A stretch of DNA of 64,000 bases from Flavobacterium lacustre (GTDB lineage Bacteria; Bacteroidota; Bacteroidia; Flavobacteriales; Flavobacteriaceae). Every line of letters begins with the position of its first letter. Position 1 is the first letter of the stretch. Under the pieces are notes generated by a model. That model was given only the letters and a program-made list of their open reading frames with translations. It did not search any database and had not been told where the DNA came from. The stretch spans positions 2,232,001 through 2,296,000 of the forward strand of contig NZ_CP114882.2 of the NCBI RefSeq assembly GCF_027474525.2. The letters run 5' to 3'. Of the stretch, positions 1-7,978 are shown in pieces. Made by a program: the position numbers and the translations under genes.

Positions 1-1
1 A

Positions 2-541
2 GGGAATAATGCTAAAGATGTAAAAAGGCAAAATGATCAAAAAATAGAAGCTGTTTTGAAATTCATAAAAAAAATGAACCTGTCTCCTGCAGATTATAAA
101 ACACAACGTGTTGCATTGAATCCGGAATACGATTATGAAAAAAAGAAACATAATTATAACGCGACTCAAACTATCGAAATTCTGTTGAAAGATTTATCTA
201 AATATGATGAATTAATGGAAGGTTTGGTTGACGAAGGAATTAACAGAATTGATGCGGTAACGTTCCAATCTTCAAAATTAGCGGAATACCAATCAGAAGC
301 CAGAAAATTAGCAATGAAAGAAGCGAAACTAAAAGCACAGGATTATGTTTCGGTATTGGGGCAAAAAGTAGGTAAAGCGATGACAATATCAGATAATTCA
401 CAAACCTATTATCCACAACCGGTTTATGCAGCTATGAAAACAATGGCAATGAGCGATAGAGAAGCTGCTCCGAGAGAAACATTGGCTGTTGGAGAAATCA
501 ATATTACGGCTAACGTAAGCGTAAGTTTTATTTTGGAATAA
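2..541 (+). CDS. SIMPL domain (DUF541) protein, 5'-truncated
   Basis: The frame is open from the left window edge, so the N-terminus, including any signal peptide, lies outside. The visible ~179 residues look like the second half of a SIMPL/DUF541 protein: an alpha-helical stretch (EARKLAMKEAKLKAQDY, typical of the family's alanine/lysine-rich helix) followed by a final beta segment GEINITANVSVSFILE. SIMPL proteins are usually periplasmic or envelope proteins of about 230-240 residues with no defined enzymatic role. An in-frame TTG at 56 is not the start, because conserved-looking sequence continues upstream of it. A strong terminator follows immediately. Confidence 0.8.
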   Translation, partial: GNNAKDVKRQNDQKIEAVLKFIKKMNLSPADYKTQRVALNPEYDYEKKKHNYNATQTIEILLKDLSKYDELMEGLVDEGINRIDAVTFQSSKLAEYQSEARKLAMKEAKLKAQDYVSVLGQKVGKAMTISDNSQTYYPQPVYAAMKTMAMSDREAAPRETLAVGEINITANVSVSFILE

Positions 542-555
542 ATCCAAAAAGCATT

Positions 556-594
556 AAAAAGGCTGTTCAGGGGAATCTTGAACAGCCTTTTTTA
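556..594 (+). terminator. Rho-independent terminator after SIMPL gene
   Basis: Inverted repeat AAAGGCTGTTCA / TGAACAGCCTTT closed by a short loop and followed by a T run. It lies 15 bases after the SIMPL stop codon and also separates it from the convergent catalase gene. Confidence 0.85.
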
Positions 595-607
595 GTTAAT
601 AATGGGA

Positions 608-2090
608 TTATAAATGCTGATTGACTTCAACGCCTAATCCCTTAGCAATTCCTGCTCCTAAACTGGAATTGACTCTAAACCAATGGTACAATTGACGGTT
701 GATGATGAGGTCTTTTTTGGGGCCTTCAATTCCTGACATTGCACCTGTAATATTATGTATTGTGTTTTTTTGTTGCTCTGGCGTCATGATTTGAAATAAC
801 TTTCCGGGTTGTGAAAAATGATCGTTTTCTCCTTCGCAATTTCGGTCATACCAGTCGGCCATTTTTCCAAATAGATCTATTGGCGGTTCTTTATAATTCA
901 TGTCTATTTCAATTTCATCAAAACTGTTAGGGAAATAATTTGGATTCTGCCCTCCATTTCCATCCACACGCATTCTTCCGTCCCGTTGGTAATTATTAGT
1001 CGCAAACGGACATCGATTTACTGGAATCTGTTCGTAGTTTGCACCCAATCGGTAGCGCTGTGCATCCGGATAGGATAACAATCGGCCTTGTAACATTTTA
1101 TCAGGCGAATAACCAATTCCGTCTACAATGTGGGCAGGTGCAAAAGCAGCTTGTTCAATATCTTGAAAGTAATTATGTGGATTTTGGTTTAATTCTAAAA
1201 CACCAACATCAATTAAAGGATAATCTCCATGGGGCCAAACTTTTGTCAAATCAAACGGATTAAAATAATAATCCTGAGAATTGGCTTCTTCTTCGGTCAT
1301 TACTTGAATTTTAAGGTCCCATTTCGGGAAATTTCCGGCTTCAATGTTTTCGAATAAATCGCGTTGGGAAAAATCCATATCATGCGCTTTCATTTTGAGC
1401 CGCTTCTTCATTGGTGAAATTTTTAATTCCTTGTGCTGTTTTGAAATGAAATTTGACATAAGACCTTTCGTTTGCAGCATTAAGCATAGAAAAAGTGTGA
1501 CTGCCGTATCCATTCATGTGGCGATAGCCATAAGGAGTTCCTCTATCAGACATTAAAATCAGAACTTGATGCAAGCTTTCTGGATTCAGAGACCAATAAT
1601 CCCACATCATAGTCGGGGATTTTAGATTGGTGTGTGGATCTCTTTTTTGAGTATGAATAAAATCGCCAAATTTCTTAGGGTCTTTTATAAAGAATACCGG
1701 AGTATTATTGCCTACTAAATCCCAGTTTCCGTCTTCGGAGTAAAATTTTATGGCAAAACCTCTTGGATCTCTTTCAGTATCCGCCGAGCCTTTTTCACCG
1801 CCCACTGTCGAAAAGCGAAGCAAGACTTTTGTTTCTTTTCCAATTTCAGAAAACAATTTAGCTTTGGTATATTTAGTAATGTCATGGGTTACCGTAAAAG
1901 TACCAAACGCGCCGGATCCTTTTGCATGAACGACCCGCTCCGGAATACGTTCTCGGTTGAAATGAGCCATTTTTTCATGAAGAATGTAATCTTGCAGTAG
2001 CAAAGGACCTCGCGGACCGACAGACTGTGAATTTTCATTTTCTACAAAAGGTCTTCCGGACGCTGTTGTAAGTTTTTTTTCTGATTTCAT
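608..2090 (-). pseudogene. katA: Clade-3-type monofunctional haem catalase, frameshifted
   Basis: Catalase disproportionates hydrogen peroxide to water and oxygen. The 5' part (2090 down to about 1397) encodes residues 1-232 with the distal His in [11 protein letters not shown] (H55) and the Asn in [10 protein letters not shown] (N128). The 3' part continues in another frame from [14 protein letters not shown] to the end, with the haem-ligand Tyr motif SYPDAQRYRLG (about Y340). Joining the frames gives about 493 residues, normal for small-subunit catalases. The break is one extra A in the coding strand (T run 1393-1396 on the + strand): CAA ATG is expected but CAAAATG is present, and frame 1 then hits TGA after four codons. 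Every other landmark is intact, so this is either a recent mutation or a homopolymer sequencing error. The gene appears monocistronic. Confidence 0.9.
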
Positions 2091-2447
2091 AAGTGTAATT
2101 TTTAGTATTATTTAAAATCGAATGCACTTAGTAGAATAAAAAACGACAAATTTTTTATCTTGATGGTAAAAAAAACTATTAAAAAAAGTATTTGTACAGA
2201 AGAAAGTAGGAATGGGGAGATGTAACAATTTGTTTTTAACCGCTGAATTTCAATAAAAATTAAAACAGTTAAAAATAAAGTATTAAAGGTAAAAAAACTT
2301 AACGTATCATCAACAAAGTAATAACACAATATTAACAACAAAACAAGAACTTCTGTCCGACCTTTGTAGGGTAATAAACTGGTTATTTATTATTTTGGTT
2401 TTGGTTAGTTATAAGAATGCCGGCATCCTTTTGGATACCGGCATTTT
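2091..2447. other. Catalase-hydrolase intergenic region with possible small + strand RNA
   Basis: These 357 bases contain no convincing ORF. The left part must hold the catalase promoter (read leftwards); it is very AT-rich and I could not fix a clean -33/-7 pair. The right part (about 2360-2447) ends in a strong terminator oriented on the + strand although no + strand gene lies upstream. A weak -7-like GACCTTTG at 2359-2366 could start a transcript of about 75 nt. A small RNA here is an inference only. Confidence 0.4.
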
Positions 2448-2449
2448 TT
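2416..2449 (+). terminator. Strong hairpin with + strand T tract, no + gene upstream
   Basis: AATGCCGG..ATCC, loop TTTT, GGAT..CCGGCATT, then TTTTTA. The T tract is on the + side only; on the - strand the bases after the stem are not T-rich, so it is a poor terminator for the hydrolase gene that ends at 2448. Confidence 0.75.
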
Positions 2450-3233
2450 ATTTTGTAGTGTTTATAAACGAAAGCACAGCAGCATTAAAAGCATTGGGTT
2501 GCTCCACATTTACGACATGACCGCTATTTTCAATCACAAAAAGTTTAGATGATCTGTAATGACTCTCTACAACTTTTCGAACTGAAGGTAAAAACATATA
2601 ATCTTCTTCGCCCATTACATAAAGTGTCGGGATATTGAGTTCAACTTGTCGAAACCATTTGAGTACAGGATTGATTTCGGCAGTTAATTTAAACCATTTT
2701 ATAAATTCTTTCTGGTATAGTTTTTTGGCTTCATTTATAAAAAGCAATCGCGATTGTTTATGACTTTTTTTAGGCATAATTACAAACGCAAAAAACTTGT
2801 ATAAAACCAAATAAGGTAAAACATATTTAAACATATTACCCAATCGCATCAAAACTTGTGAACGAAAATTCATTTTCAGAATTGCACCGCCAAGAATCAT
2901 GCTTTGTACACGTTCCGGATACATTTCGGCTAATTGTCGGATTAAAATAGTACCTAATGAAATACCGACAAAATGCGATTTTTCTATTTTAAGATGGTCT
3001 AAAACTTCCAAAATATCGTGGGCAAGTGCCGCAAATGTATATTTTTGTTTAAAAGCTGTTTTTAGAGTTGGTTTAGATTCTCCGTGACCGCGTAAGTCTA
3101 ATAATAATACATTATAATGTTTTTGAAAATCTCTGATTTGTTTGAACCAAATTGAAGAACTTCCGCCTGCACCATGCACAAAGGTTACCCATTGGGTGTT
3201 GTTTGGATTCTTGTAGATGGTGTAATTGATCAC
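2448..3233 (-). CDS. Alpha/beta-fold hydrolase
   Basis: About 261 residues with the alpha/beta-hydrolase layout: oxyanion loop VHGAGGSS near the N-terminus, nucleophile elbow GISLG, a cap-like basic segment in the middle, catalytic Asp region VMGEEDYMFLP and catalytic His in ENSGHVVNVEQP. No signal peptide is visible, so it is probably cytoplasmic. I start it at the GTG at 3233 (VINYTIYKN...), because the longer open frame adds about 30 poorly composed residues that run across the divergent promoter of the small gene at 3341. The substrate cannot be deduced; relatives include esterases and lactone hydrolases. Confidence 0.8.
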   Translation of the reverse strand: MINYTIYKNPNNTQWVTFVHGAGGSSSIWFKQIRDFQKHYNVLLLDLRGHGESKPTLKTAFKQKYTFAALAHDILEVLDHLKIEKSHFVGISLGTILIRQLAEMYPERVQSMILGGAILKMNFRSQVLMRLGNMFKYVLPYLVLYKFFAFVIMPKKSHKQSRLLFINEAKKLYQKEFIKWFKLTAEINPVLKWFRQVELNIPTLYVMGEEDYMFLPSVRKVVESHYRSSKLFVIENSGHVVNVEQPNAFNAAVLSFINTTK

Positions 3234-3315
3234 GCTTTTTTTTTGTAAAAATAGAACTTTAATTTTAAATCGCAATCTTAACAAAAAGTATTGCCGATTT
3301 TTGAGTTGTAAAACG

Positions 3316-3323
3316 TAAATTTG
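3316..3323 (+). promoter_or_regulatory. Bacteroidota -7 box for the 49-aa gene
   Basis: Perfect TAAATTTG (consensus TAnnTTTG) ending 17 bases before the ATG at 3341. The upstream -33 element is not convincing. Confidence 0.5.
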
Positions 3324-3340
3324 CAAAAAAATTGCACCCC

Positions 3341-3490
3341 ATGGAAGGATTATTGAAAGAGAAAAGTGAAATAGAAAAATTGCAAAGAGAATTTAAAATT
3401 CTTTCGGAACAAATCTCAAAAATTAATACCACTATTGCACAAACTGCAATCCCGGCAGAAGAATTAGTTTTAGAAGAGTGTGAGGCTTAG
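3341..3490 (+). CDS. Small conserved-looking coiled-coil protein (49 aa)
   Basis: Reads MEGLLKEKSEIEKLQREFKI through ...AIPAEELVLEECEA, charged and helical with heptad-like Leu/Ile spacing over residues 4-34, so probably a short coiled coil. It has its own -7 box at 3316-3323 and starts 24 bases later. Its last 21 bases overlap the 3' end of the convergent binding-protein gene. I know no family for it. Codon use and the clean start support a real gene, but its short length keeps confidence moderate. Confidence 0.65.
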   Translation: MEGLLKEKSEIEKLQREFKILSEQISKINTTIAQTAIPAEELVLEECEA

Positions 3491-4279
3491 TCTTTCATGT
3501 ATTTTTCTGAAATAGGGAATGGCTTTTAGCAAGCGGCTTCCGTGCCAGGAAAACATTTCCCCATCTACAAAAATAGTTTTAGCATGATGTGTAAAACGCC
3601 CAATTTCAAAAGCATCTTCTTCCTTAAACGGGAACGGTTCCGATGACAATAAAACCAAATCCGGATCCCCTTCTAACCTAATTTTCTTTAATTCAATTTC
3701 AGGATAGCGCCCTTTCGTGCCATAAATATTCTCAAAGTGATTCAGTTTCAGTAAAGCATCAATATACGTTTGGGAACCCGCAACCATATAGGGATTCTTC
3801 CAAATAAAATAGGCCACTTTTTGTAACGGTTTGTCTTTGATAAAGGTTTTAAAATCGCTCAAAGCAAAAGCCAATTTATCATTCCATTTTTGTGCTTCGG
3901 TTCTGCAATTAAAGAGTTGACCAAAATCAGTTATCATGTTGAAATTATCTTCAATAGTCAGAACATCAGTTACCCAAACAGGACAAATGGTACTTAATTC
4001 AGTCACCATATCTTGCGTGTTTTCCTCTTTGTTACAAATGATAATGTCGGGTTGCAGCGCCTTTATTTTTTCAATGTGAACTGTTTTTGTCCCGCCTACA
4101 ACTTTCTTGGTAGACTTAAAATGAAACGGATGCACACAAAATTTAGTAATACCAACAATTCGTTCCTCCAGCCCCAAATCATACAATAATTCGGTTTGTG
4201 ACGGAACAAGTGAAATGATGCGCTTCGGTGCAGTGGCAAACGAATGGGAAATACCGAGTTGGTCTTGAATTGTAATCAT
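3470..4279 (-). CDS. BtuF-like helical-backbone substrate-binding protein
   Basis: 269 residues matching the cobalamin/haem/iron-siderophore periplasmic-binding fold: N-lobe start APKRIISLVPSQTELLYDLGLEERIVGITKFCVHP, LQPDIIICNKEEN, a long linking helix, then the C-lobe KVAYFIWKNPYMVAGSQTYIDALLKLNHFENI and GDPDLVLLSSEPFPFKEED. The protein begins MITIQDQLG with no signal peptide or lipobox, unlike a classical transport receptor, and no permease or ATPase gene adjoins it. A cytoplasmic ligand-binding role is possible. It overlaps the small convergent gene by 21 bases. Confidence 0.82.
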   Translation of the reverse strand: MITIQDQLGISHSFATAPKRIISLVPSQTELLYDLGLEERIVGITKFCVHPFHFKSTKKVVGGTKTVHIEKIKALQPDIIICNKEENTQDMVTELSTICPVWVTDVLTIEDNFNMITDFGQLFNCRTEAQKWNDKLAFALSDFKTFIKDKPLQKVAYFIWKNPYMVAGSQTYIDALLKLNHFENIYGTKGRYPEIELKKIRLEGDPDLVLLSSEPFPFKEEDAFEIGRFTHHAKTIFVDGEMFSWHGSRLLKAIPYFRKIHERLSLTLF

Positions 4280-4374
4280 TTATTTCGGGCTATTGCATTT
4301 ATAAAGGCGTTAAATTACTTAAAACCGTTGTGTCTTGAAGCATTCTTCTCCTATTTTTTATTTATCTTTACGAT

Positions 4375-4983
4375 ATGAAAACAATTGTTAAAATAGTATT
4401 TCTGTATTGCATCGTTTCTACTTCATTAAGCGCACAACCGCTTGTTAATGTCAGATTACAAAAAAATAGTTCTTTAACGATTACTGGTACAACCAATGTA
4501 ATCTCTTTCAAAATTTTTCAGGATGGTGATAAGCTTGCCAACAGAAAATTATCGGTTACCACTTCACAAAACCAAAATAAAATAACACTTAGCGACAATA
4601 AACTTTTGGTAGGAGTAAAGGACTTTACCTCTAATAATAAAATGGCTTTAAAGGATTTTTTGAAGTTATTAAAATCCGATACTTATCCCAATTTACAAAT
4701 ACAAATCAACTATTTAGATTTAGCTCCTGACGATAAAGGCGAATCAAACAGTGGAAACGCAATTGTCAGTATCACGATTACAGGCGTAAAAAGACATTAT
4801 TGCATCCCAATTTCATTCAATAACGACGGAGAAGTATTAGTTATCAATGGCAAAAAGAAACTCAGTATTCGGGACTTCGGATTGACTCCGGTCACCCAAA
4901 TGATGGGCTTAATCAAAGTAAGCGAATGGATAGATATTGATTTTCACATGATATGTAAAATCACCGTTACCGATGAAATCTAA
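4375..4983 (+). CDS. YceI-family periplasmic protein
   Basis: 202 residues with a clear Sec signal peptide (MKTIVKIVFLYCIVSTSLSA, then Q). The rest is beta-rich and YceI-like: an N-terminal strand pattern (SSLTITGTTNVISFKI), a central helix-containing part (FLKLLKSDTYPNLQIQINYLDL) and the late YceI motif VNGKKKLSIRDFGLTPVTQMMGLIKVSEWIDIDFHM. YceI proteins are lipocalin-like and bind isoprenoid or other hydrophobic ligands; the ligand here is unknown. A -7-like TATCTTTA (4363-4370) lies so close to the ATG that the mRNA may be almost leaderless. Confidence 0.8.
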   Translation: MKTIVKIVFLYCIVSTSLSAQPLVNVRLQKNSSLTITGTTNVISFKIFQDGDKLANRKLSVTTSQNQNKITLSDNKLLVGVKDFTSNNKMALKDFLKLLKSDTYPNLQIQINYLDLAPDDKGESNSGNAIVSITITGVKRHYCIPISFNNDGEVLVINGKKKLSIRDFGLTPVTQMMGLIKVSEWIDIDFHMICKITVTDEI

Positions 4984-5007
4984 ACCTTTCGCCTTTGCTT
5001 TTTTTCT

Positions 5008-5853
5008 TTAGTCAGCTAAAATTGCAGCCATTTCCTGTTGCATTTTCAACGCTTCTGCTCTTGCTTTTTCAACAAAATCAGTTCCTTTTGAAGCATAAAT
5101 AATCGCTCTTGAGGAATTAATCAGCAATCCAACATTCGCATTCATTCCGTATTTACACACTTCAGATAAACTTCCGCCTTGCGCGCCAACTCCGGGAACC
5201 AGCAAGAAACTGTCTGGAACAATTTTACGAATTTCAGTAAAATATTCCGCTTTGGTAGCACCAACAACATACATCAGGTTTTCGCTGTTTTTCCAGGTTT
5301 TAGACGTTTCTAAGACTTGTTTGTACAATTCTTTAGCTTCGCTCCGTTCGGCTCCGCCTCGGGTTCCGTCAACGTTCAACGTCTGAAAATCAAACGCCCC
5401 TTCATTAGAAGTCAAAGCCAACATAATGGTATGTTTATTTTCGAAAGCCAAAAACGGCTCTACCGAATCTTTCCCCATGTAAGGAGCCACGGTAACACTG
5501 TCAAAGTTTAAATCTTCAAAAAAAGCTTTCGCATACATCGATGAGGTATTACCAATATCGCCACGCTTAGCATCGGCAATCGTAAAAATATCCGGGAAAT
5601 TTTCGTTGATATAATTAATGGTTTTTTGCAACGAAATCCAACCTTTGATTCCGTAAGCTTCATAAAAAGCAGTATTCGGTTTGTACGCCACCGCTAAATC
5701 ATGGGTTGCGTCAATTATCGCTTTATTAAATTCAAAAATAGGATCTTCCAGTTCTAATAAATGCGGTGGAATTTTAGTCAAATCAACATCTAATCCTACA
5801 GCTAGGAATGATTTCTTGATTCTGATTTGGTTTATTAATTCTGTTGTAGTCAT
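5008..5853 (-). CDS. pyrF: Orotidine 5'-phosphate decarboxylase, type 2, with small in-frame insertion
   Basis: Catalyses the last step of UMP synthesis, OMP to UMP plus CO2, in the cytoplasm. The 281 residues show [13 protein letters not shown] near the N-terminus and the active-site signature [15 protein letters not shown] at about 94-108, as in type 2 (mycobacterial/Bacteroidota-like) enzymes. Between [11 protein letters not shown] and [11 protein letters not shown] there is an unusual segment [13 protein letters not shown] (about 161-173) encoded by DNA near 70% G+C, unlike the AT-rich remainder; it looks like an in-frame inserted repeat in a surface loop. Catalytic residues are intact. 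Confidence 0.92.
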   Translation of the reverse strand: MTTTELINQIRIKKSFLAVGLDVDLTKIPPHLLELEDPIFEFNKAIIDATHDLAVAYKPNTAFYEAYGIKGWISLQKTINYINENFPDIFTIADAKRGDIGNTSSMYAKAFFEDLNFDSVTVAPYMGKDSVEPFLAFENKHTIMLALTSNEGAFDFQTLNVDGTRGGAERSEAKELYKQVLETSKTWKNSENLMYVVGATKAEYFTEIRKIVPDSFLLVPGVGAQGGSLSEVCKYGMNANVGLLINSSRAIIYASKGTDFVEKARAEALKMQQEMAAILAD

Positions 5854-5898
5854 TATTTTTAGCTGTTAGGTTTTAGGTCTTTGGTTTTAGTATTGGAA

Positions 5899-6258
5899 TT
5901 AAACTTGGGAATCAACATATTTTTTTAGGGACTGAATTCTTTTTTGAATTACATTAAGCTCGGAAATAATTTCTAAGTGTAAAGCTAGATTTACAAAACC
6001 AATTTCTTTAGCAATCTCAATTTGAGTCTCTAATTCAAAGGCCGAACCTAAACTGATTTGTAAAAATCGGGAAAAATCTTTTTGAGAAGTTCTGGAACAA
6101 CCTTCGGCAATGTTAGAAGGGATTGAAACGGCGCATCTGTTAATTTGAGAAACCAGTCCGAATTTTTCTTCGTTTGGGAAAGCGCCAGTTATGATGTAAA
6201 TTTTTTTAACAAATAAAACAGAGCTTTGCCAAACTTCTAAATCCCTAAAGTTTCTCAT
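5899..6258 (-). CDS. Four-helix-bundle protein (23S rRNA intervening-sequence family)
   Basis: 119 residues beginning MRNFRDLEVWQ, the hallmark start of the S23/four-helix-bundle family, followed by FGLVSQINRCAVSIPSNIAEG, SRTSQKDFSRFLQISLGSAFELETQIEIA and a C-terminal helix. The family was first described from ORFs inside 23S rRNA intervening sequences and is related to Avd of diversity-generating retroelements; here it stands alone with no rRNA or reverse transcriptase nearby. Its role is unknown. Its 5' flank is the G-rich (on this strand) 7-bp repeat array, and it lies downstream of prfA on the same strand. Confidence 0.9.
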   Translation of the reverse strand: MRNFRDLEVWQSSVLFVKKIYIITGAFPNEEKFGLVSQINRCAVSIPSNIAEGCSRTSQKDFSRFLQISLGSAFELETQIEIAKEIGFVNLALHLEIISELNVIQKRIQSLKKYVDSQV

Positions 6259-6274
6259 ATATTAAAATTTACAA

Positions 6275-6389
6275 ACCAACACCCAAAACCCAGAACCCAA
6301 AACCCAACACCCAACACCCAAAACCCAGCACCCAACACCCAGAACCCAGTACCCAACACCCAATACCCAACACCCAACACCCAGCACCT
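6275..6389. repeat. 7-bp tandem array (CCCARMA-like), G-rich on the - strand
   Basis: Fifteen CCC tracts spaced exactly 7 bases apart from 6282 to 6382, with three to four variable bases between them (AAA, AGA, AAC, AGC, AGT, AAT). On the - strand, the coding strand of prfA and the four-helix gene, this reads as regularly spaced GGG tracts, which could form G-quadruplexes in DNA or in RNA read through from prfA. Confidence 0.95.
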
Positions 6390-6391
6390 AT

Positions 6392-7468
6392 TTAAAATAC
6401 CTCGCTTGCCTCTTTCAATTTCTCCATGTTGTTCACCAATTGCAATTCGTCAACAATTTTCTGGATATCACCATTCATGATATTTCCCAAATCGTACAAT
6501 GTCAAACCAACTCTATGGTCAGTCACACGACCTTGAGCATAATTGTAGGTACGAATTTTTGCCGAACGGTCACCAGAGCTTACTTGAGAAGTACGTTTCG
6601 AAGCATCTTCCGCTTGTTTCTTGGCTAATTCCTGTTCGTACAAACGAGAACGCAAAACGCCCAACGCTTTATCTTTATTCTTATGTTGTGATTTCTGATC
6701 CTGACATTGCGCCACCAAGCCAGTTGGAATATGCGTCAATCGAACCGCTGATTTCGTAGTATTTACAGATTGTCCACCAGGTCCTGACGAACAAAAGAAA
6801 TCCACTCGCACATCATTCATATCAATCTGTACATCAAATTCCTCTGCTTCCGGCAATACCATAACAGTCGCTGCCGAGGTGTGAACACGACCTTGCGTTT
6901 CCGTTTGCGGTACACGTTGCACACGGTGAACACCCGCTTCAAACTTCAAGGTTCCATAAACATCCTCACCCGTAACTTCAAAAATCACCTCTTTAAAACC
7001 ACCCGAAGTTCCCTCATTCATATCCACAACCGATGTTCTCCAACCTCGGTTCTCACAATATTTCGTGTACATACGGAACAAATCTCCGGCAAAAATACTC
7101 GCTTCATCCCCACCGGTACCGGCACGAATTTCCACCATCACATTTTTGGCATCTTCGGGATCTTTAGGAATCAACATAAACTTGATTTCTTCCTCCAGTT
7201 CCGGCAATCTTTCCTTTGCTTCATCCAGTTGCATTTTGGCCATTTCGGTCATATCGGCATCACTGTTATCGGCAATTATTTCGTTGGCTTCATCAATATT
7301 CGCCATGAGTAGCACGTATTCATCGCGCTTTTCGGCTAGAGCTTTTAAACTTTTATACTCTTGATTCAATTGCACATAACGCTTCTGATCCGAGATAACA
7401 TCCGGCTGAATAATCAAATCCGATATCTCATCGAAACGCTGTTTTACTATTTGAAGTCTATCTAACAT
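6392..7468 (-). CDS. prfA: Peptide chain release factor 1
   Basis: Recognises UAA/UAG on the ribosome and triggers peptide release. It has the GGQ catalytic motif in [17 protein letters not shown], the RF1-type recognition tripeptide as PQT within [20 protein letters not shown], and [18 protein letters not shown] of the central domain. I start at [12 protein letters not shown] (7468), giving 358 residues, the usual RF1 length; the longer open frame adds only nine residues. Simple-sequence arrays flank the gene on both sides. No prmC methyltransferase gene adjoins it. Confidence 0.95.
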   Translation of the reverse strand: MLDRLQIVKQRFDEISDLIIQPDVISDQKRYVQLNQEYKSLKALAEKRDEYVLLMANIDEANEIIADNSDADMTEMAKMQLDEAKERLPELEEEIKFMLIPKDPEDAKNVMVEIRAGTGGDEASIFAGDLFRMYTKYCENRGWRTSVVDMNEGTSGGFKEVIFEVTGEDVYGTLKFEAGVHRVQRVPQTETQGRVHTSAATVMVLPEAEEFDVQIDMNDVRVDFFCSSGPGGQSVNTTKSAVRLTHIPTGLVAQCQDQKSQHKNKDKALGVLRSRLYEQELAKKQAEDASKRTSQVSSGDRSAKIRTYNYAQGRVTDHRVGLTLYDLGNIMNGDIQKIVDELQLVNNMEKLKEASEVF

Positions 7469-7620
7469 TTTCTTAGTCCTTTTATTGGAGGGCAAAAATA
7501 CAAAAAACTATTGCAGTTTGCAAGGCGCTCCATTCGCTATTTACGACCAAATAAAAACTTCAAAATCACAAACACAGTAAGCCATGGTATGACCAGAAAT
7601 ACTTCGGCAGAAACTCTAAA

Positions 7621-7736
7621 ACAATTAACCAGTTAACCAATTAACCAATTAACCTTTTTAACCAGTTAACCTTTTTAACCAATTAACCAGTTAAACAATT
7701 AACCTTTTTAACCAGTTAACCAATTAAACTCTTTTT
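7621..7736. repeat. AACC-based 8-9 bp tandem array
   Basis: Twelve units beginning AACC (one AAAC) followed by AGTT, AATT or TTTTT, giving runs such as TTAACCAGTTAACC with many GTTAAC palindromes. It lies about 150 bases upstream of prfA and directly beside the REP-like element at 7737. Confidence 0.9.
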
Positions 7737-7831
7737 TAGGAGCTGTTTCCTGCTGTCATTCCAATCTTTTTTGATAAAACTTGCTTCGCGTTTTATCAAA
7801 AAAGGATTTTCCCTTCCATCAGGGCTAGGCG
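7737..7831. repeat. Dispersed palindromic (REP-like) element, copy 1
   Basis: Begins AGGAGCTGTTTCC and ends ATCAGGGCTAG. The centre is a long hairpin: TTTTTTGATAAAAC / GTTTTATCAAAAAA around TTGCTTCGC. The ends and the ATCTTTTT...AAAAAGGAT core match the element at 15722-15801, so both belong to one family. No ORF. I recall similar elements elsewhere in Flavobacterium genomes but cannot check. Confidence 0.75.
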
Positions 7832-7858
7832 TTTGGGTTAAAATAATTGCGTTTACGG

Positions 7859-7931
7859 TTTTCCGTAAAATCCTTGATGCAAAAGAACTTACTTTTGAAA
7901 AGGACTAAAAACTGAACCAAGAACTTATATG
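7859..7931. repeat. Diverged direct repeat, left copy
   Basis: TTTTCCGTAAAA, CTTGAT, AAAAGAACTTACTTTT and GAACTTATATG occur in order here, and again with point changes at about 8775-8837. The two copies bracket the unrecognised gene at 7979. Confidence 0.55.
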
Positions 7932-7978
7932 ATTTCTAATCAAAAAATGAAACTAAAATCACCAAATTTCACACAACT

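Noticed and set aside
2108..2341. 77-codon - strand ORF upstream of catalase
   Set aside because: Very AT-rich Phe/Leu-rich translation in the promoter region; no start context.
6275..6389. Telomere-like or replication-end repeat
   Set aside because: It is internal, variable between units, and flanked by ordinary genes; a bacterial chromosome interior tandem repeat is sufficient.
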